Assembly: GCF_902686445.1 (NCBI RefSeq)
Contig: NC_062214.1
Location: 48,493,454-48,557,453 of the forward strand
Origin: Sciurus carolinensis
Lineage: Eukaryota > Chordata > Mammalia > Rodentia > Sciuridae
DNA: 64,000 nucleotides
Direction of reading: 5' to 3'
The notes beneath the pieces were generated by a model that ran no database searches, was not told the DNA's origin, and saw only the letters and a program-made list of their open reading frames with translations. Made by a program: the position numbers and the translations under genes. Of this stretch, positions 12,050 through 24,624 are shown piece after piece; the stretch's first letter is position 1; every line of letters starts with the position of its first letter.

Positions 12050-12602
12050 TGATACCACCCTTTACTGGTGACAAGATCTGCTTCGTCAGGTGTTGAAGCT
12101 TGAAAATCAGAGAAGCACACCAAGGCAAGCATATTAAGCAGGTTTTGTTTAAAGATAATAATACAGACTTCTCTCGGGAGGGAGAAAAGGGCCATGGCTG
12201 ATGTTCTAAAATCCCCAGAAGTGAGCACACTCTACATGTTTTATAGGTTAAGGTCTCTTTTGTTCTCCAGCTCTCTCCTCGCTTATCTCTCCTTCCTGCC
12301 TATGTGACTAGGCCCAGTTTTGCAGGTGTGAAGCAAAAAGTGAGAAGTGAATGGGCAGGTGGAGGGCCAAAGTGATTCATGCAGGTAAGGGCCCAGGGGG
12401 CATTAATTAGCAGCTCCTTGCCTGTTGTCTCTGACAAAGCAGGTAAATTTGGTAATCAGTGGGCTCCAGAGATCTTGACATTCCATTCTCCCAGGGGCAG
12501 TCTCCAACTTCCAGAGGCAGATGGCTTTCATAGCCTCCATTTCCTTGATGTGACCAGATCCCCTATTTCTACACTAACTGCCTGTCCCCATTTCTGGCTT
12601 CA
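12050..12602 (-). mobile_element. Solo LTR inserted in old L1
   Basis: The 553-bp segment starts TGATACCACC and ends CTGGCTTCA. On the - strand it has a TATA-like CCTATAAAACATG, a pyrimidine-rich block and a U5-like end with TCAAGCTTCAACACC. L1 sequence runs up to GAAGGACAT on the left and resumes GTATTATATACAG on the right, which fixes the ends. The possible 4-bp duplication (ACAT/GTAT) has two transitions and is weak. A class I retroviral origin is inferred. Confidence 0.65.
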
Positions 12603-12647
12603 GTATTATATACAGATAAAAGTATGAATTCCTCAAGCAGCTATGAT

Positions 12648-12733
12648 GGGGCTGGGATGTAGATCAGTGGTAGAATGCTTACCCAACATGTGCAAGTTCC
12701 TGTGTTCAATCCCCATTATCACAATTTTAAAAA
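12648..12733 (+). mobile_element. ID SINE
   Basis: GGGGCTGGGATGTAGATCAG, an A-box-like start, then TGTGTTCAATCCCC (B box) and an A-rich end. AGCTATG occurs just before (12639-12645) and just after (12734-12740), a plausible target duplication. Confidence 0.8.
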
Positions 12734-13117
12734 AGCTATGGCATTTATAAACTCATGTACTCCAAACATTAGACTTCTTAAACATATTATGCAAGCTAAT
12801 GACAGAATGGAAAAAAGACAGTTCTACAATAATAGCAGAGACTTCAGTATTCCTTTTGTGAGAAACACGCTCACCTGTCCAAGACCAAAGAAAGAAAGAA
12901 GGTACAGGAAATGCAAGGCTTTACTTGAATGATGATCCTGCAGGATCAAGTACCTGGTGGTCAGGGACACAGATTGGGCATAACTAGCATATTATTCCCT
13001 AGAGGGCAAGGTCCCTCCCCTGGTTCCTTATTGACTGAGTACTGTGGGGTGTACAGAGTCTTCCAGAACATTGCCTAGGTTTTTCTGTCTCCTATTGGGT
13101 CATTTAAAGAAATATAC

Positions 13118-13668
<551 letters not shown>

Positions 13669-13829
13669 TTCTACTCTCCCCTTCAGCTGCCTTTCTTACC
13701 TCCCAAATAATTTTCTATTTAATAATAAATACTATATTTTTTTAAATGGACCTTAGGCTTTGTATTTCTCATGCTTTCAATAGTGGGTAGAACAACTAGA
13801 CAGAAGATAAATAAGGAAGAAGAGGGTTT

Positions 13830-14216
13830 GAATAACAGTACAGATTACCTGGACCTAACAGAAATATTCAAAACACTACCCAACATAAGCGGAATATACA
13901 TTTGTCTCAAAACAACATAAATCATTCTCTAGAACAGAACACAGGCCACAAAACAAGGTTTAATGCATTTTAAAAGACTGAATCATATAAAACATCTTTC
14001 CAGACAATGATGTAATGAAATGAGAAATCAATTACAGAAGGAAAATTATGAAGAGACATACAGAAAATTACAACTTACCAAATGAGAAATCCATAAGCAG
14101 CAACCCTCAGGGAAACACTGGGAGTAGGAATATGTAAATTGTAATTGGTAGATTGCTGAAGCCTGAGAGGGGAAAATTCCAAAGGGATTCAGTCCCTGGG
14201 GGGAATCAGCTCCTCC
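13830..14216 (+). mobile_element. Old L1 ORF2 endonuclease fragment
   Basis: CCTGGACCTAACAGAAATATTC, then ACATTTGTCTCAAAACAAC, ACACAGGCCACAAAACAAGG and GAAATCAATTACAGAAGG follow the order of the L1 endonuclease region with its SDH/N motifs eroded. There are many stops. Because ORF1-like sequence follows only at 15060, this is a separate piece from the next fragment. Confidence 0.65.
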
Positions 14217-14573
14217 TGTGGTTAGAATGTCTCCTCTCCAAAATTTAGGCACTGCCAATGTGGTAGTACTAAGAGATGATGAGGCCTTGGGGGGTCCTCC
14301 CTCATGAATGGGACTAAGGTTCTTACAAAAGAGCTTTCATACACTGTTAGTTACTTCTGCCCTTCTGCCTCGTGCTGGGTGAGCACACAGGACTCCTGCC
14401 CTCTGGAGGACACACCATTCAAGGCGCCGCCTTGAAAGCAAATTCTTGATCCTCACTAACCTACCAGCTCTTGAAGTTACCAGGCTTCAGAACTGTGAGA
14501 AATGTTTCTGTTCTTTATAAATAACCCAGTTTCCGGTATTCTGTTATAGTGACACAGACAGATTAAGGCACTA
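14217..14573 (+). mobile_element. MLT1/MST-like MaLR LTR
   Basis: It starts TGTGGTTAGAATGTCTCC and passes through CCCTCATGAATGGGAC, CCAGGCTTCAGAACTGTGAG, TTCTTTATAAATAACCCAG and GTATTCTGTTATAGTGAC to AGATTAAGGCA. This is the order of conserved blocks in mammalian MaLR LTRs (ERVL-MaLR class). It is old and diverged, and no clear 5-bp duplication remains. Confidence 0.75.
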
Positions 14574-15632
14574 CCAAATTGTGAACTTTTACCTTCTGGA
14601 GACCAGTCAGATTCATAGAGAGAATATTGGAGAAAAATAACCTCATGCTTCTGGTAGGAAAAGGAAAAGAATTATTTCCAACTATACTAGAGCATTTTAT
14701 TTTCTTAGCATGATCTGCCCTCAGTTGAAACTATTTCATCAAAGCATAATCCGCTGGGACATTATCAGAGCCTAACTCACCTGGGAGAAGGGAAATAATC
14801 AACCACCTAAACTGCTCCACCTAATGGTGGGAGAGAGACTGAGCATCACGTATGAAGTCTCACCACAGGGTACTGATTTACTGAGAGACAGAGAGTCATC
14901 TAATCATAGGACTATAGACTATTTTCCTTCCCCCAACATTTTACTATCTTGAAGGACATATTTACAGCGGTGACTTATAGCCAAATATTCCATTTCTGGC
15001 TAACATGAAAAGATAACTAGACATATTAAAAGGTAAAAAACACAGTTTTAAGAGACAGAGCATGCATCAAATAAAAAAGATGCATATAAAAAAGATGGCG
15101 GGGATGTTGTCATTATCAGACTCAATTTAAAACAACTATGATATGCTAAGGGCTCTAGTAGACATAATAGATGTCATGAAAGAAGAGATGGGCAGTAGGA
15201 GCAGAGAAATGGACTTTTTATAAGGAATCAGAAAGAGATGATAGGGATAAAAATCACTTGAACAGAAATGTAAGATGTCTGATGGACTTTTTAGTAGACT
15301 AGACAAAGATGAGAATGGAATCTCTGAGCTTAAAGATAATGCAATAGAAACCTCCCAAACTGAAAAAGAATGAGAAAAAAGACTGAAAAATCACCCCATA
15401 GAATTGGATAGTTAAGAATCATGGGACACCTACAAAAGGTGTGACAAACTTCTAATGGGAACACAAAAAGGAGGAGAGGGAGAGAAAAGAGGAAATATTT
15501 GAATTAATAATGACTAATAATATCCCAAAATTAATAATCTGGCATCGAACCATAGATCCAGGGAGCTCAGAGAAGACCAAGAAGGGTGAATGACAGGAAA
15601 ACTATGCCTGGCATCTAATTTTCACAACACAT

Positions 15633-15668
15633 ACGCACGCACGCGCACACACACACACACACACACAT
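15633..15668. repeat. (CA)n microsatellite
   Basis: ACGCACGCGCAC passes into a CA run inside the L1 ORF1 remnant. Confidence 0.9.
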
Positions 15669-15922
15669 ACACACATCAATTTAATCAACAGATTAAGAAA
15701 ACTGTTCTGAAAAAAGCCAACGGAAAAAAGGAAAAAAGAAATTAGCTACAGAGAAGTAAAGGTGAGAATGAAATCTGACTTCTCCTGAGATTCCTCTCAA
15801 GCAAGGAGAGAATGGATTCAAATATTTAGTGTTGCAAGAGAAAAAATATAGAGCAATCTAAAACTTTGTACCCATAAAATGGTTTTGCAAAATTGAAGAC
15901 ATGGAAAAGGTTTTCTCAGCCA

Positions 15923-15925
15923 AAA

Positions 15926-15956
<31 letters not shown>

Positions 15957-15957
15957 A
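15923..15957. repeat. (AAAT)n microsatellite
   Basis: About eight AAAT units inside the old L1. Confidence 0.9.
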
Positions 15958-16020
15958 AATCGGAGGAATATTTCCCTTGTAAAAATGTTTTTTAGACAGA
16001 AGGAAAATGACATAGGTCAG

Positions 16021-16447
16021 TGTTATGGTTCAGATATGAGGTGTCACCAAAAGCTCATGTGTGAGACAATACAAGAATATTCAGAGGTGCAATGATGGAG
16101 TTATAATCATTGGATTAATCCACGGATGTGGATTAACTGAGTGGTAACCGTAGGCAAGATAGGAGTGGCTGGATGAGTAGGTCACTGGGGGTGTGCCTTT
16201 GGGGCTTATATTTTTTTCCTGGTGAGCAGAGCTCTCTTTGCTTCCTAATTGCTATGTACTGAGCTACTTGCTTCTGTCACACCCTTCCTCCCTGATGTTC
16301 TCTCTCACCTTTGGCCCAGAGCTGTGGAGTGAACTGATCATTAACTGAACCTCTGAAATTGTGAGCCAAAAGTAAACTTTCCGTCCTCTACATTGTTCTT
16401 ATCAGGTCTTTCGGTCATAGCAACAAACAAAACAACTGACAAAAGCA
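16021..16447 (+). mobile_element. MaLR-type solo LTR, local family copy 1
   Basis: It starts TGTTATGGTTCAGATATGAG and ends CAACTGACAAAAGCA. Shared family landmarks are CCAAAAGCTCATGTGTGAG, TTAACTGAGTGGTAACCG, CTTTGGGGCTTATATTTTTT and a Leu-rich-looking TTCCTCCCTG block. It matches copies at 27766, 32794/36531 and 58913 (+) and at 17026, 20288, 54918 and 56272-58732 (-). It interrupts the old L1. The flanks GTCAG/TTCAA are only a weak duplication. Confidence 0.8.
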
Positions 16448-17025
16448 TTCAATAACTCAGATCTATTCAAAGGAATAGCACTAGAGAAGGAATATGTTAG
16501 TATTTAATTTAATATAAATATATTTAATTTTATGTATTGATATATTCAATTATAATTGTTCAAACACCAATAGGGCATTTTATCATATACATATGTATGC
16601 CTATTTGCTTACAAATTTCCAGGAGAAATGAATGACTAGAGGGATGAAAGGGAAGGGGAGGGATAATTTTGTTACTATAAGGTGCTCACACTGATTGTGA
16701 AGTGCTATAGTGTTACTTGAAAACAGACTTGGGTTCATTGTAAATTGAAAACTCCAGGGCAACCACTAGAAAAAGTAAGAAAAATCAATACAACTGTTAT
16801 GCTAAGAAAGGAGAAAAAGTGGAAAATTCTCAGTTAAAACCATGAAAGAAAGGGAAAAACATAGGAAATAAAAACAAAAAAAGAAAAAGACATGACAACA
16901 AAGAGAAAATAGTAACAAAAATAGTTAATTAATTCCACTATATCAGTAATCACCTTGAATATCAATGGTCTAAATGTACCAATTAAGAGACTTAGATTGT
17001 CACAGTGAATTTTTTAAAATGTGAC

Positions 17026-17457
17026 TGTTATTTAACTTTGTCACTGTGACAAAAATACTTGACATAAACAACTTAAAAGAGGAAAAGTTTATTTTAGCTT
17101 ATATTTTCAGAGGCTTTAGTTCTTGGTAGGTTGATACATTGCTTTGGGTCTGAGGTAAGGCAGAACATAAAGAGAGAAGGACATGGCAGAGGAAAGTTGC
17201 TCAGTTCATGGCAAAGTGGAAGGGATCAGGGACAAGATACAGGCCCCTGGGCACAAGTCCAGTAACTAACCTCTTACATACATGACCACTGTACCGCTTT
17301 CACCATCTTCTAGTGGTCCATTCAGCTATCAATGGATTTATCCAATGATGAGGTAAGAGCCTTCATAATCATATCCCATATCGTATCATTGCTGCATTGG
17401 GAAAAAAGTTTTCAGCGCATGAGTTTGTGGAGGACAGTTCAGATCCAAACCATAAAA
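17026..17457 (-). mobile_element. MaLR-type solo LTR, local family copy 2
   Basis: Reverse complement of the family: TTTGTCACTGTGACAAAAAT, GAGGAAAAGTTTATTTTAGC, CAGAACATAAAG, ending GATCCAAACCATAAAA. It is inserted in the L1M endonuclease region, which continues ATGATCTGCTACTAAACCC on the right. It is more diverged than other copies. Confidence 0.75.
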
Positions 17458-18179
17458 ATGATCTGCTACTAAACCCACTTAAAAATTTAAAACACTATAG
17501 ATTTAAAATAAATGGGTGGAGGAAGGTATACCATGCTAGCATATATTAAAAGAAAGTGAAATTGATGATATTAATTTCAGAAGAACATATTTCAGAGCAA
17601 AAGTTATCATAATTAGAGCCATTACAAAATGATAAAAAAAAAAATTCTAAGAAGTAGCAATCTTCCATATGTATGTACCTAACAATGTAGCATAAAAAAT
17701 GCATGGGGCAAAAACTGACCTAACTCCAAGCAGAAATATATGAATCCACTTTTATAGTTGTGAAATTTCACACCACTTTATCCAGTAGTCAGATAGTCAT
17801 TAAGGACATAGTCAAACTCAACAGTGTCAACTGATTGTAATTGACATCTAAACTGTTTCATTCAACCACAGTATACACATTCTTCTCAAGCTCACATGGA
17901 ACATTCACCAAGACAGTACATTTTACTAGACCATAAAACTCATCTTCAATAGTGGTCATACCAAGGTTGCAGGATAAAAGGTTAATATATAAAAGTCAAT
18001 TACTTTCCTATAAATCACCAATAAACAAATGGAATTTGAAATTAAAGGCATAAGATATCCTACATTAGCACCCAGAAAATGAAATATTTAGGCATAAATC
18101 TGACAAAATATGTATAAGGTTTATATGAGAAAACTAAAAAAGTCTGATGAAAGAACCCAGAGAAGAATTAAAATAGATA

Positions 18180-18365
18180 AATATTTATTTAAATATATTA
18201 TAGATATCATAATATATTTTAAATACATTGTATATTTTTAATATCATGTATATTATAAACATATATTTATGATATATTTGTAATTTATTATATATTCATA
18301 CATTTATGTATATATATATGTATTTATGATATGTAAATATATTTATAATATTTATAATAAATAAT
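18180..18365. repeat. AT-rich low-complexity block
   Basis: Almost pure A/T with repeated ATATTT and TTATAATAT words. It interrupts the L1M ORF2 remnant. Confidence 0.85.
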
Positions 18366-18555
18366 CTACACTCATTGAAAAGATTATATATTGTTAAGAT
18401 GTCAGCATTTCCTCACTTGATCTACAGATTCAATACAATCCCAGTTTTTTTATAAAAGCAAGTTATTTCATGGATATTGACAAATTAATTCTAAATTATA
18501 TGGTGAGTCCAAAGATTCAGAAGAGTCAACACAATATTGAAAGAGAAGAACAATA

Positions 18556-18642
18556 TTGGGACCTGGAGATATAGCTGTGATACAGAACTTGCTTAAGCAA
18601 TGTGCAAAGCCCTGAGTTTGATCCAACACTGAAAAAAATCAA
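18556..18642 (+). mobile_element. Diverged ID SINE in old L1
   Basis: GGACCTGGAGATATAGCTGTG, then GCAAAGCCCTGAGTTTGATCC (B box) and AACACTGAAAAAAATC. L1 ORF2 text runs on both sides (GAAGAACAATATT and CAAAGCTGGAATACTG). Confidence 0.7.
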
Positions 18643-19799
18643 AGCTGGAATACTGAAGGACTGATACCACCTGACTTCATGGCTTGCCATAAGGCTACAG
18701 TGATTAGGACAGTGTGTTGCTGGTGAAAGAACAGACAAATAGATCAATGGAACAGAGTAGAGAGCTCAGAAATAGACCCACATTCATGCTGTCAACTGTC
18801 TTTGACAAAGAACTCAAGATAAAGCATTGCAGAAAAGATAATCTTTTTAACAAATGTTCTGGAACAGCTTGACATCCACAGGCAAAAAACCAAAAATCTA
18901 GACACATATTCTTCTAAAAAATGAATTTAAAGGGATCATAGACATAACCACAAAATGAAAAACTATAAAACTCTTGGAAGATAGCTTAAGAGAAAAATTT
19001 GGAGTTTAGAGATGATTTTTAGATATGACACTAGAGGCAAGGTCTATGGAAAAAGGTAAGTCAATAATTGATAAGTTAAACTTCATTAAATTAAAAGTTT
19101 ATTCTCAGTGAAAGACATTCTTAGAGGACTAAAAAGACAAGTCACAGACTGGGATAAATTGTTAGCAAAAGACAATCTGATAACGAACTGTTATCCAAAA
19201 TGCACACTGAACTTTTAAAACTCAACTGTAAGAAAACAATCAACTCACTTTTAATGGCATTGGCAACATATAATATTACTCAACTCTAATAACAAATGTG
19301 CTATCCAACCATAAAAAGAGGGCAGGAAACTTAAATGTGGATTACTAAGTTAAAAAGGCTGACCTGAAAAGGCTACACGCTGCATGAGTCTACCACTTAG
19401 TGGACATAATGGAAAGGCAGCACTATGGAGACAGTCAAAAGGCCAGGGATTCCCAGAGGAATTGGGGAGATAGGTAAATAATATATATGATACTGTATTG
19501 ATTAATATTTGTCTTTTATGAATGTTTCCAAAACCACAGAATGTGCAAAACCAAGGGTGAACCCTAATGTGAATAACTGACTTTGGGTGATAATGATGTG
19601 TCAATCTGGTCTCATCAAATGTGACACATTAACACTCTGGCTTGGAATATTGATAATAGGTAAGGATGGAGGGGATGCCGGGAGGGTATAGGGGAGAAGG
19701 GATATGGAGAATCTGTGCATATTACTCAATTTTACTGAGAATCCAAGATTCTCTGAAATATAAAGTCTATTAAGCAAACAAATAACAACAACAAAATCA

Positions 19800-20160
19800 A
19801 GGATTCTACACCATGACCAAATGGCATGGATTCTTTCAGTGAATGCAAGGACGATGGTTCAACACAGGAGATTCAATCAATGGAATATACCACATTGAGA
19901 GAATGAAGGGAAAAACCACACCATCATCACAATTGATGCACGACAGAAGTATTTGACAAAATTCAATATCCTTTCATGATAAAATACTCAACAAACTATT
20001 GGAAGGAAATTCCTTCCATGCAACAATGACCATACATGAAAATTTCCCAGATAATGCCCCAGTCCATGCCAAACAGCTGAAAGATTTCCTCTATTATCAG
20101 GGAAGAGACAATGATACTTACTTTCACCACCTCTATTCCACATATATTCAATAACTCACT
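19800..20160 (+). mobile_element. L1M reverse-transcriptase fragment
   Basis: GAATGCAAGGACGATGGTTC, TATACCACATTGAGAGAATG, CATCACAATTGATGCACGAC and TTTGACAAAATTCAATATCC track the L1 RT segment around the HxNR...[12 protein letters not shown] region. It lies after an L1 3' UTR, so it is a separate or rearranged piece. It is frame-broken. Confidence 0.7.
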
Positions 20161-20287
20161 TTATAACAACTTGCTATCTTGAGGTTCCAGTCTAGTGAGG
20201 GCAAAAACTCTCTTTCATGAAAAAAGCATGAATTCCTCATAACATCTGCTAATTAATCTCCTTAAAGGCACTTCCTCCCAAAGTCAC

Positions 20288-20736
20288 TGTTTTAACCAGC
20301 TTTTTGTCACTGTAACCAAAAGATTTGTCAAGAACAATTTTGGAGGAGGAACAGTTTATTTGGTGCTCATGGTTTCAGAGGTCTCAGTCTATACATGGTT
20401 GACTTCATTCTTTGTGGATTGAAGTAAGGCAGAACATCATGGTGAAAGAGTGTGGCAGAAGAAAGCAGGTCTGACATGATATTAGGAAGCAGAGAGAGCA
20501 CTATCCCCTTACCACAGACAAAATATATACCCCAAAGGCGCACACCCCCAATGACCCACCTCCTCGAGTCACACCCTACCTTACTATAATTACCACCCAC
20601 TTAATCCCCATCATGGGATTAGTACACTGACTAGGTTAAGGCTCTCAAATCCCAATCATTTCACCTTAAAACTTTCTTACATTGTCTCACACATGAAATT
20701 TTGGGGGATACCTCACCTTACATCCAAACCATAACA
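20288..20736 (-). mobile_element. MaLR-type solo LTR, local family copy 3, TSD
   Basis: The full 449-bp element starts TGTTTTAACCAGC and ends CCAAACCATAACA. It is flanked by GTCAC (20283-20287) and GCCAC (20737-20741), a 5-bp duplication with one change, as expected for ERVL-type integration. It contains the TATATACCCC reverse-complement TATA block. Confidence 0.88.
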
Positions 20737-22559
20737 GCCACTACATTGGGGGCCAGTTGTCCACACAAGTTTTGGCAGGGAAAAATCAGATTAAAAACAT
20801 AGCAGATATTTTTGCATCCACCAGGGCATCTGAGATCACAAAACATATCATGAAGATGAAGTAGTTCAGCTGAGACTCCTCCACAGTTCTTTGAACAGCA
20901 CAGGAAAGAGGCCTCTGAGCTCCTAATCCCAGGGTATCATGGAGCCTCCCTTCCTTCTCCTGAAATACTGGCAGTCTTAACTGCCATAAACTGAAGCTTA
21001 TTGAAAAAATGAAATAGGGTTTCTAGATCTTATCCCCACCGATGAACTTGGTACGGGTGCTAAAATACAGGTAATGGCACAAAGATTATATAGTATAAAG
21101 GAAGAAAGACTCAAAATCCTCAAATGATTTCATTCATATGAAATTTTAAAACAAGAAAAACAAAACTATATGGATCAAAAGAATTCCCCACATATCAGGA
21201 AAAGTAAGGAAAGGTTGATTTTGTATATTAGAAAACCGCTTAATTTTGGGGTTTGGAAAAACTGGAGTTTTGGAAGTTCACTCATTAACAGGTGCAGTAA
21301 ACATATTAACTTTACAATTAGTCATTAAAGTGTTTATATAAATTTGGTGCAATTTTCGTATGAAAGTCCAAAATTGTTAAGGCAAATAAATGTAAATATG
21401 AAACTTACATTAATAGGATGCAGTAAGAACAAAATGTGCAAATTTAATGTGGAAGCCCAAGAGTTAGTGAATGTTATGAAAAGAAGACAAAGAAAAGTCA
21501 CATATATATTAGTCATATATGCAAGAAATAATACCTAATAAAACAAAAAAGTATAATACATATAAAATGATAATAATACTAATTAAAGATTACAAATCAC
21601 ATATCAGATAAAATAGCAAATTCCAACTATGTATTACCTGCTTGAGAAAAAATTAAAAATAAAGAAGAAAAGTTTAAATAATGTGGAAAATATACCTGAT
21701 AATATGGAAGCTGCATTACTTTTTGATAAGGAGAAAATATGTCAATACATTATGGAATGATAGAAGTCCATTATAAATTGAGCGTTCCAGAGAACGAAGA
21801 TGCTAGAATCATCAGAACGTGTTTCGATATGATATTATAAAAATATTTATAGGAAATAATTATAAGAAATAATTAAGAATTGTGGGTAGGGATAAATTAC
21901 TCATACATAGTCCTTCAGAAATGATAAACAGAATTATAGTGATATTATAAAATGTAACATCAGAAGTTATATATATCCTGGTCTTGCACTGTTGAACAGA
22001 GAAAAAACTGTAACTACTAGAGCAACAGTAAGTCCATAGTGAGATCATGAGCTTTTGAATTGCCTGTGGTCGTGTGTACATTAGTCTGCTGAAGAAACCT
22101 TTATGATAAGGGGTCCCACAGCAAATCTGTCCCTACAGAAACATTTTGAGTGAATACTGTGTTAATTTGACTAAGAAGGTACACAAATGGTAGCTGTGTG
22201 ATTGCATAGGTCCTGAATAAGACAGGGATAAGTCTCTTGCCTGTCATGGCTTAGTTCTGTCATGAAATCTTATGGGAAAGGGACAAGGTGGGAAGCACGC
22301 AAGGATGTGGTTAGCAGGTTGACATTCTTTATTGGCTGCTTCATTGCTGGTTTGTTAAAATGCACACAGCCTGGGCCAAAAAACCCAAGCAAGTTAGCAT
22401 AGAGGAAGTCAAGCTGTGTGCAGTGCTGTCATTGTCACCACGCCCCCTGGGGTTGCTGAGCCTGGGAATCCAGCCCAAGCCCCTTCCTCACACCACTCAT
22501 AATTCCTCAGAACTAAACTGATACATAAAACACGGCTTTATGTGGCATTATGTATGACT
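20737..22559. other. AT-rich intergenic, old repeat traces possible
   Basis: No convincing coding sequence. Parts near 21050-21250 (CTCAAATGATTTCATTCATA, AACTATATGGATCAAAAG) resemble old L1 3' UTR text but are too short to call. The segment 22300-22500 is less AT-rich and looks unique. Confidence 0.45.
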
Positions 22560-22930
22560 CCTGTGATGATTTTTTTTATTCCAATTAGCAGACTTAATCC
22601 TAAAATATTTATGCATTTAAAGGAGCCAGGGATAAAAAACGACTGTTAATTAAAATGATTACTTCAGAAAGAGTGAATCATATGATGCTGATTTTTTATT
22701 ATTATTAAGAGTGTGGTCTCTTTGATCACAGCAGCTCACTCGTACACAGTTGAGTAATCATGTATACTTTAATTCTGTAATTTCTAGTGCTACAAGATAA
22801 CTATGGAGCAATTGAAAGGCCCATCTTGTCAGAACTTTTGGAATTACAAGGAGCGTGTGAACACTAATTGCTTTTAATCATCCAATGTACTATTTTGGCA
22901 TTCTCCTTAGCCGCTTTCAAAATTGAGTTA
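22560..22930. promoter_or_regulatory. Candidate conserved non-coding element
   Basis: Repeat-free segment dense in homeodomain-type cores: CCAATTAGCAG, GTTAATTAAAATGATTAC, ACTAATTGCTTTTAATC, plus GATCACAGCAGC and TTTATGCATTTAAAGG. Sustained ATTA clusters in otherwise unique DNA are typical of developmental enhancers, but this is inference from composition only. No comparison with other species could be made here. Confidence 0.3.
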
Positions 22931-23210
22931 AAGCACACAGGGTTGAAAACAGGAGAGGAGCAGGACCCTGATAGGAAGGTGCCCTCATGAGGAGGGTGGG
23001 GCAGGGTGGGCAACATGCTGGCTGAAAGCAATGTGGAAGGAACTTGCAGACAGAACTTTAATCAATGCTTTTATTATTATTTTCCATCATCTGTGTTCAC
23101 CTACTTTCTCTCTCTGTCTTGTCTGGCATTTTGTCTAAAGTTTTATTTGTTTTTAAGGTGGAGTGATATTTTGTTGACCCTTCTACTGTCTGGTGTCCTG
23201 CTTCTGTTCC

Positions 23211-23586
23211 TGTAATGTACAAAACTGCTCCCCCTGACCTTTCTGGTGCAGCCATTTTCCTGCCTCCCAACTACTGTCAGTCTGTTAACATCCTAGCTAG
23301 CTATTGGTTCATCAGTCAGCTTGCAAATATTCTTCCCCGTTATTGGTCCCCTGTTAGCCTGGTGGAATTCAACTGCTTCAGGATAGCTACCCCCGCCATC
23401 TTTTCTCATGCTTCTCTCTCTCCTCCTCACTTTCTCTATCCTCCTCGCTTTTCCACTCTCTCTAGCATACGCCCTTTCTCTTCCTCTCATTTTCTCTCTT
23501 ACCCTGCAGGGAGACACTTTGTTTGCTTAATAAAATCCCTTATGTGATTTCCCTTGTCCGGTGTGGTTTCCGTGGGATTCCTTACA
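23211..23586 (+). mobile_element. Solo LTR with 5-bp TSD
   Basis: It starts TGTAATGTACAAAACTGC and ends GGGATTCCTTACA. GTTCC flanks it exactly on both sides (23206-23210 and 23587-23591). Internal landmarks are the CCTGCAGGGAGACACTTTG block and TTAATAAAATCCC poly(A) signal. It is nearly identical to 10642-11030. The pyrimidine-rich R-like block recalls IAP-type ERVK LTRs, but the class is an inference. Confidence 0.88.
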
Positions 23587-23591
23587 GTTCC

Positions 23592-24609
23592 CGTGTCTCA
23601 AAGACCACGTGTGAGTGCCTTGCACACTCTCAGGGGCACCCTTGCCTGGGAGCATTGCCCTTCTTCCTGTCTGCCAGCTTTCCAGTCCCTCTCACCTTGC
23701 CAGATGGCTTTCCCATCTGAAACCCCTTCTTGTCCAAGGAAACAGAAGCAGATGGGAGCAGGATTGCATTCCTGTGCTTTGTTGGATTTCACAAATCTAA
23801 GTCAAGGGCCTGAACAATCTGATTGGTCACACTGGTCTTTTTCTTTTCAATAGAATTGGTCTTGGTCTCCTTGCCCAAATTTCAAATTTTGGAGTCTGTT
23901 TTCTCTATGAGTATATTTTGCCTTTAAGCATGTGGTTAATGATCTCATTTGTGGTTAATATTTAATCTTAAAAAGTGGCTTTATTTTAATAAAATATAAA
24001 GATATGTGTTCAAGATTAATAAAAATATCAAATAGAGCAAAAGTGTATACTATGACAAATAGCCCAGTTCCACCATAGTAATACGGTGCCCGTTTTCCTC
24101 CCCAGAAACACTTAACCCTATCAGTTTTGTTTTATGTTGTTTCATGTTACTTCACATAAAAATGTTTCATGTTTGCTTAACTTTCAAGAAATAATATATG
24201 CAAATACAAGTTTTTTTATTATGCAAATTTTTAGGATAGTATTTTTCTATGCAAAAGTGAAGTTGCTATGAAAATACTAGTATGCTTTTACTTCTACGTG
24301 AATGAAAGTATACATATTTTTTCTGTATTCTACTGTTTTTGTACTTTAAATTACATTTTAGAGAATTCCACTCATCAAAAATAAAGACAATTCTTTTTGT
24401 AACAAATGCTTGATGTTTCTTTGTAAGAAACCCTTAATTATTAGCTAGTTCCCTACTGCTTGTTTCCTTAGATCCTGATTTTCTCTTACAAAATCATTCT
24501 TGTACATTAGTTTTTGCATAGAAGAGACCATATCTACTCGTTAAATTTCCAGACTGGAAATTAGGGTTAGGGACATAGTGTGGTTCATTTCAAATTTAGG
24601 AAGATGTTG
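23592..24609. other. Intergenic, no gene seen
   Basis: A less AT-rich part (23592-23850) has short overlapping frames without recognisable motifs. The rest is AT-rich and unique-looking. Confidence 0.5.
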
Positions 24610-24624
24610 CCCAATTGCTCTTTT

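Larger units (their letters stand above)
11090..12930 (+). mobile_element. Old L1 (L1M/HAL1-like) 5' UTR and endonuclease fragments
   Basis: AAGATGGCAGGATAGGAAGC near 11096 followed by CTCCAGGCCCTTGACTCC resembles the 5' end of old mammalian L1M/HAL1 elements. Further on, ACTACATTAACATCAAAC, then an A run, CCTGTTACAAGAGACCAAG, and after the inserted LTR GATAAAAGTATGAATTCC follow the order of the ORF2 endonuclease region. The element is cut by an LTR (12050-12602) and an ID SINE (12648-12733). There is no open frame; ORF2 function is lost. Confidence 0.6.
15060..19790 (+). mobile_element. Old L1M/HAL1-like element, rearranged
   Basis: Blocks appear in L1 order: ORF1-type text at 15060-15960 (CTATGATATGCTAAGGGC, CCATAGATCCAGGGAGCTC, AAGCAAGGAGAGAATGG), the ORF1-ORF2 junction at 16730-16990 (CACTAGAAAAAGTAAG, AATCACCTTGAATATC), endonuclease at 17458-17950, later ORF2 at 17970-19250 (AACAGAGTAGAGAGCTCAG near 18750), and a 3' UTR at 19290-19790. 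The RT region is largely missing between the endonuclease and later ORF2 blocks. Two MaLR-type LTRs and an ID SINE lie inside. All frames are broken, so it is a fossil. Confidence 0.65.
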
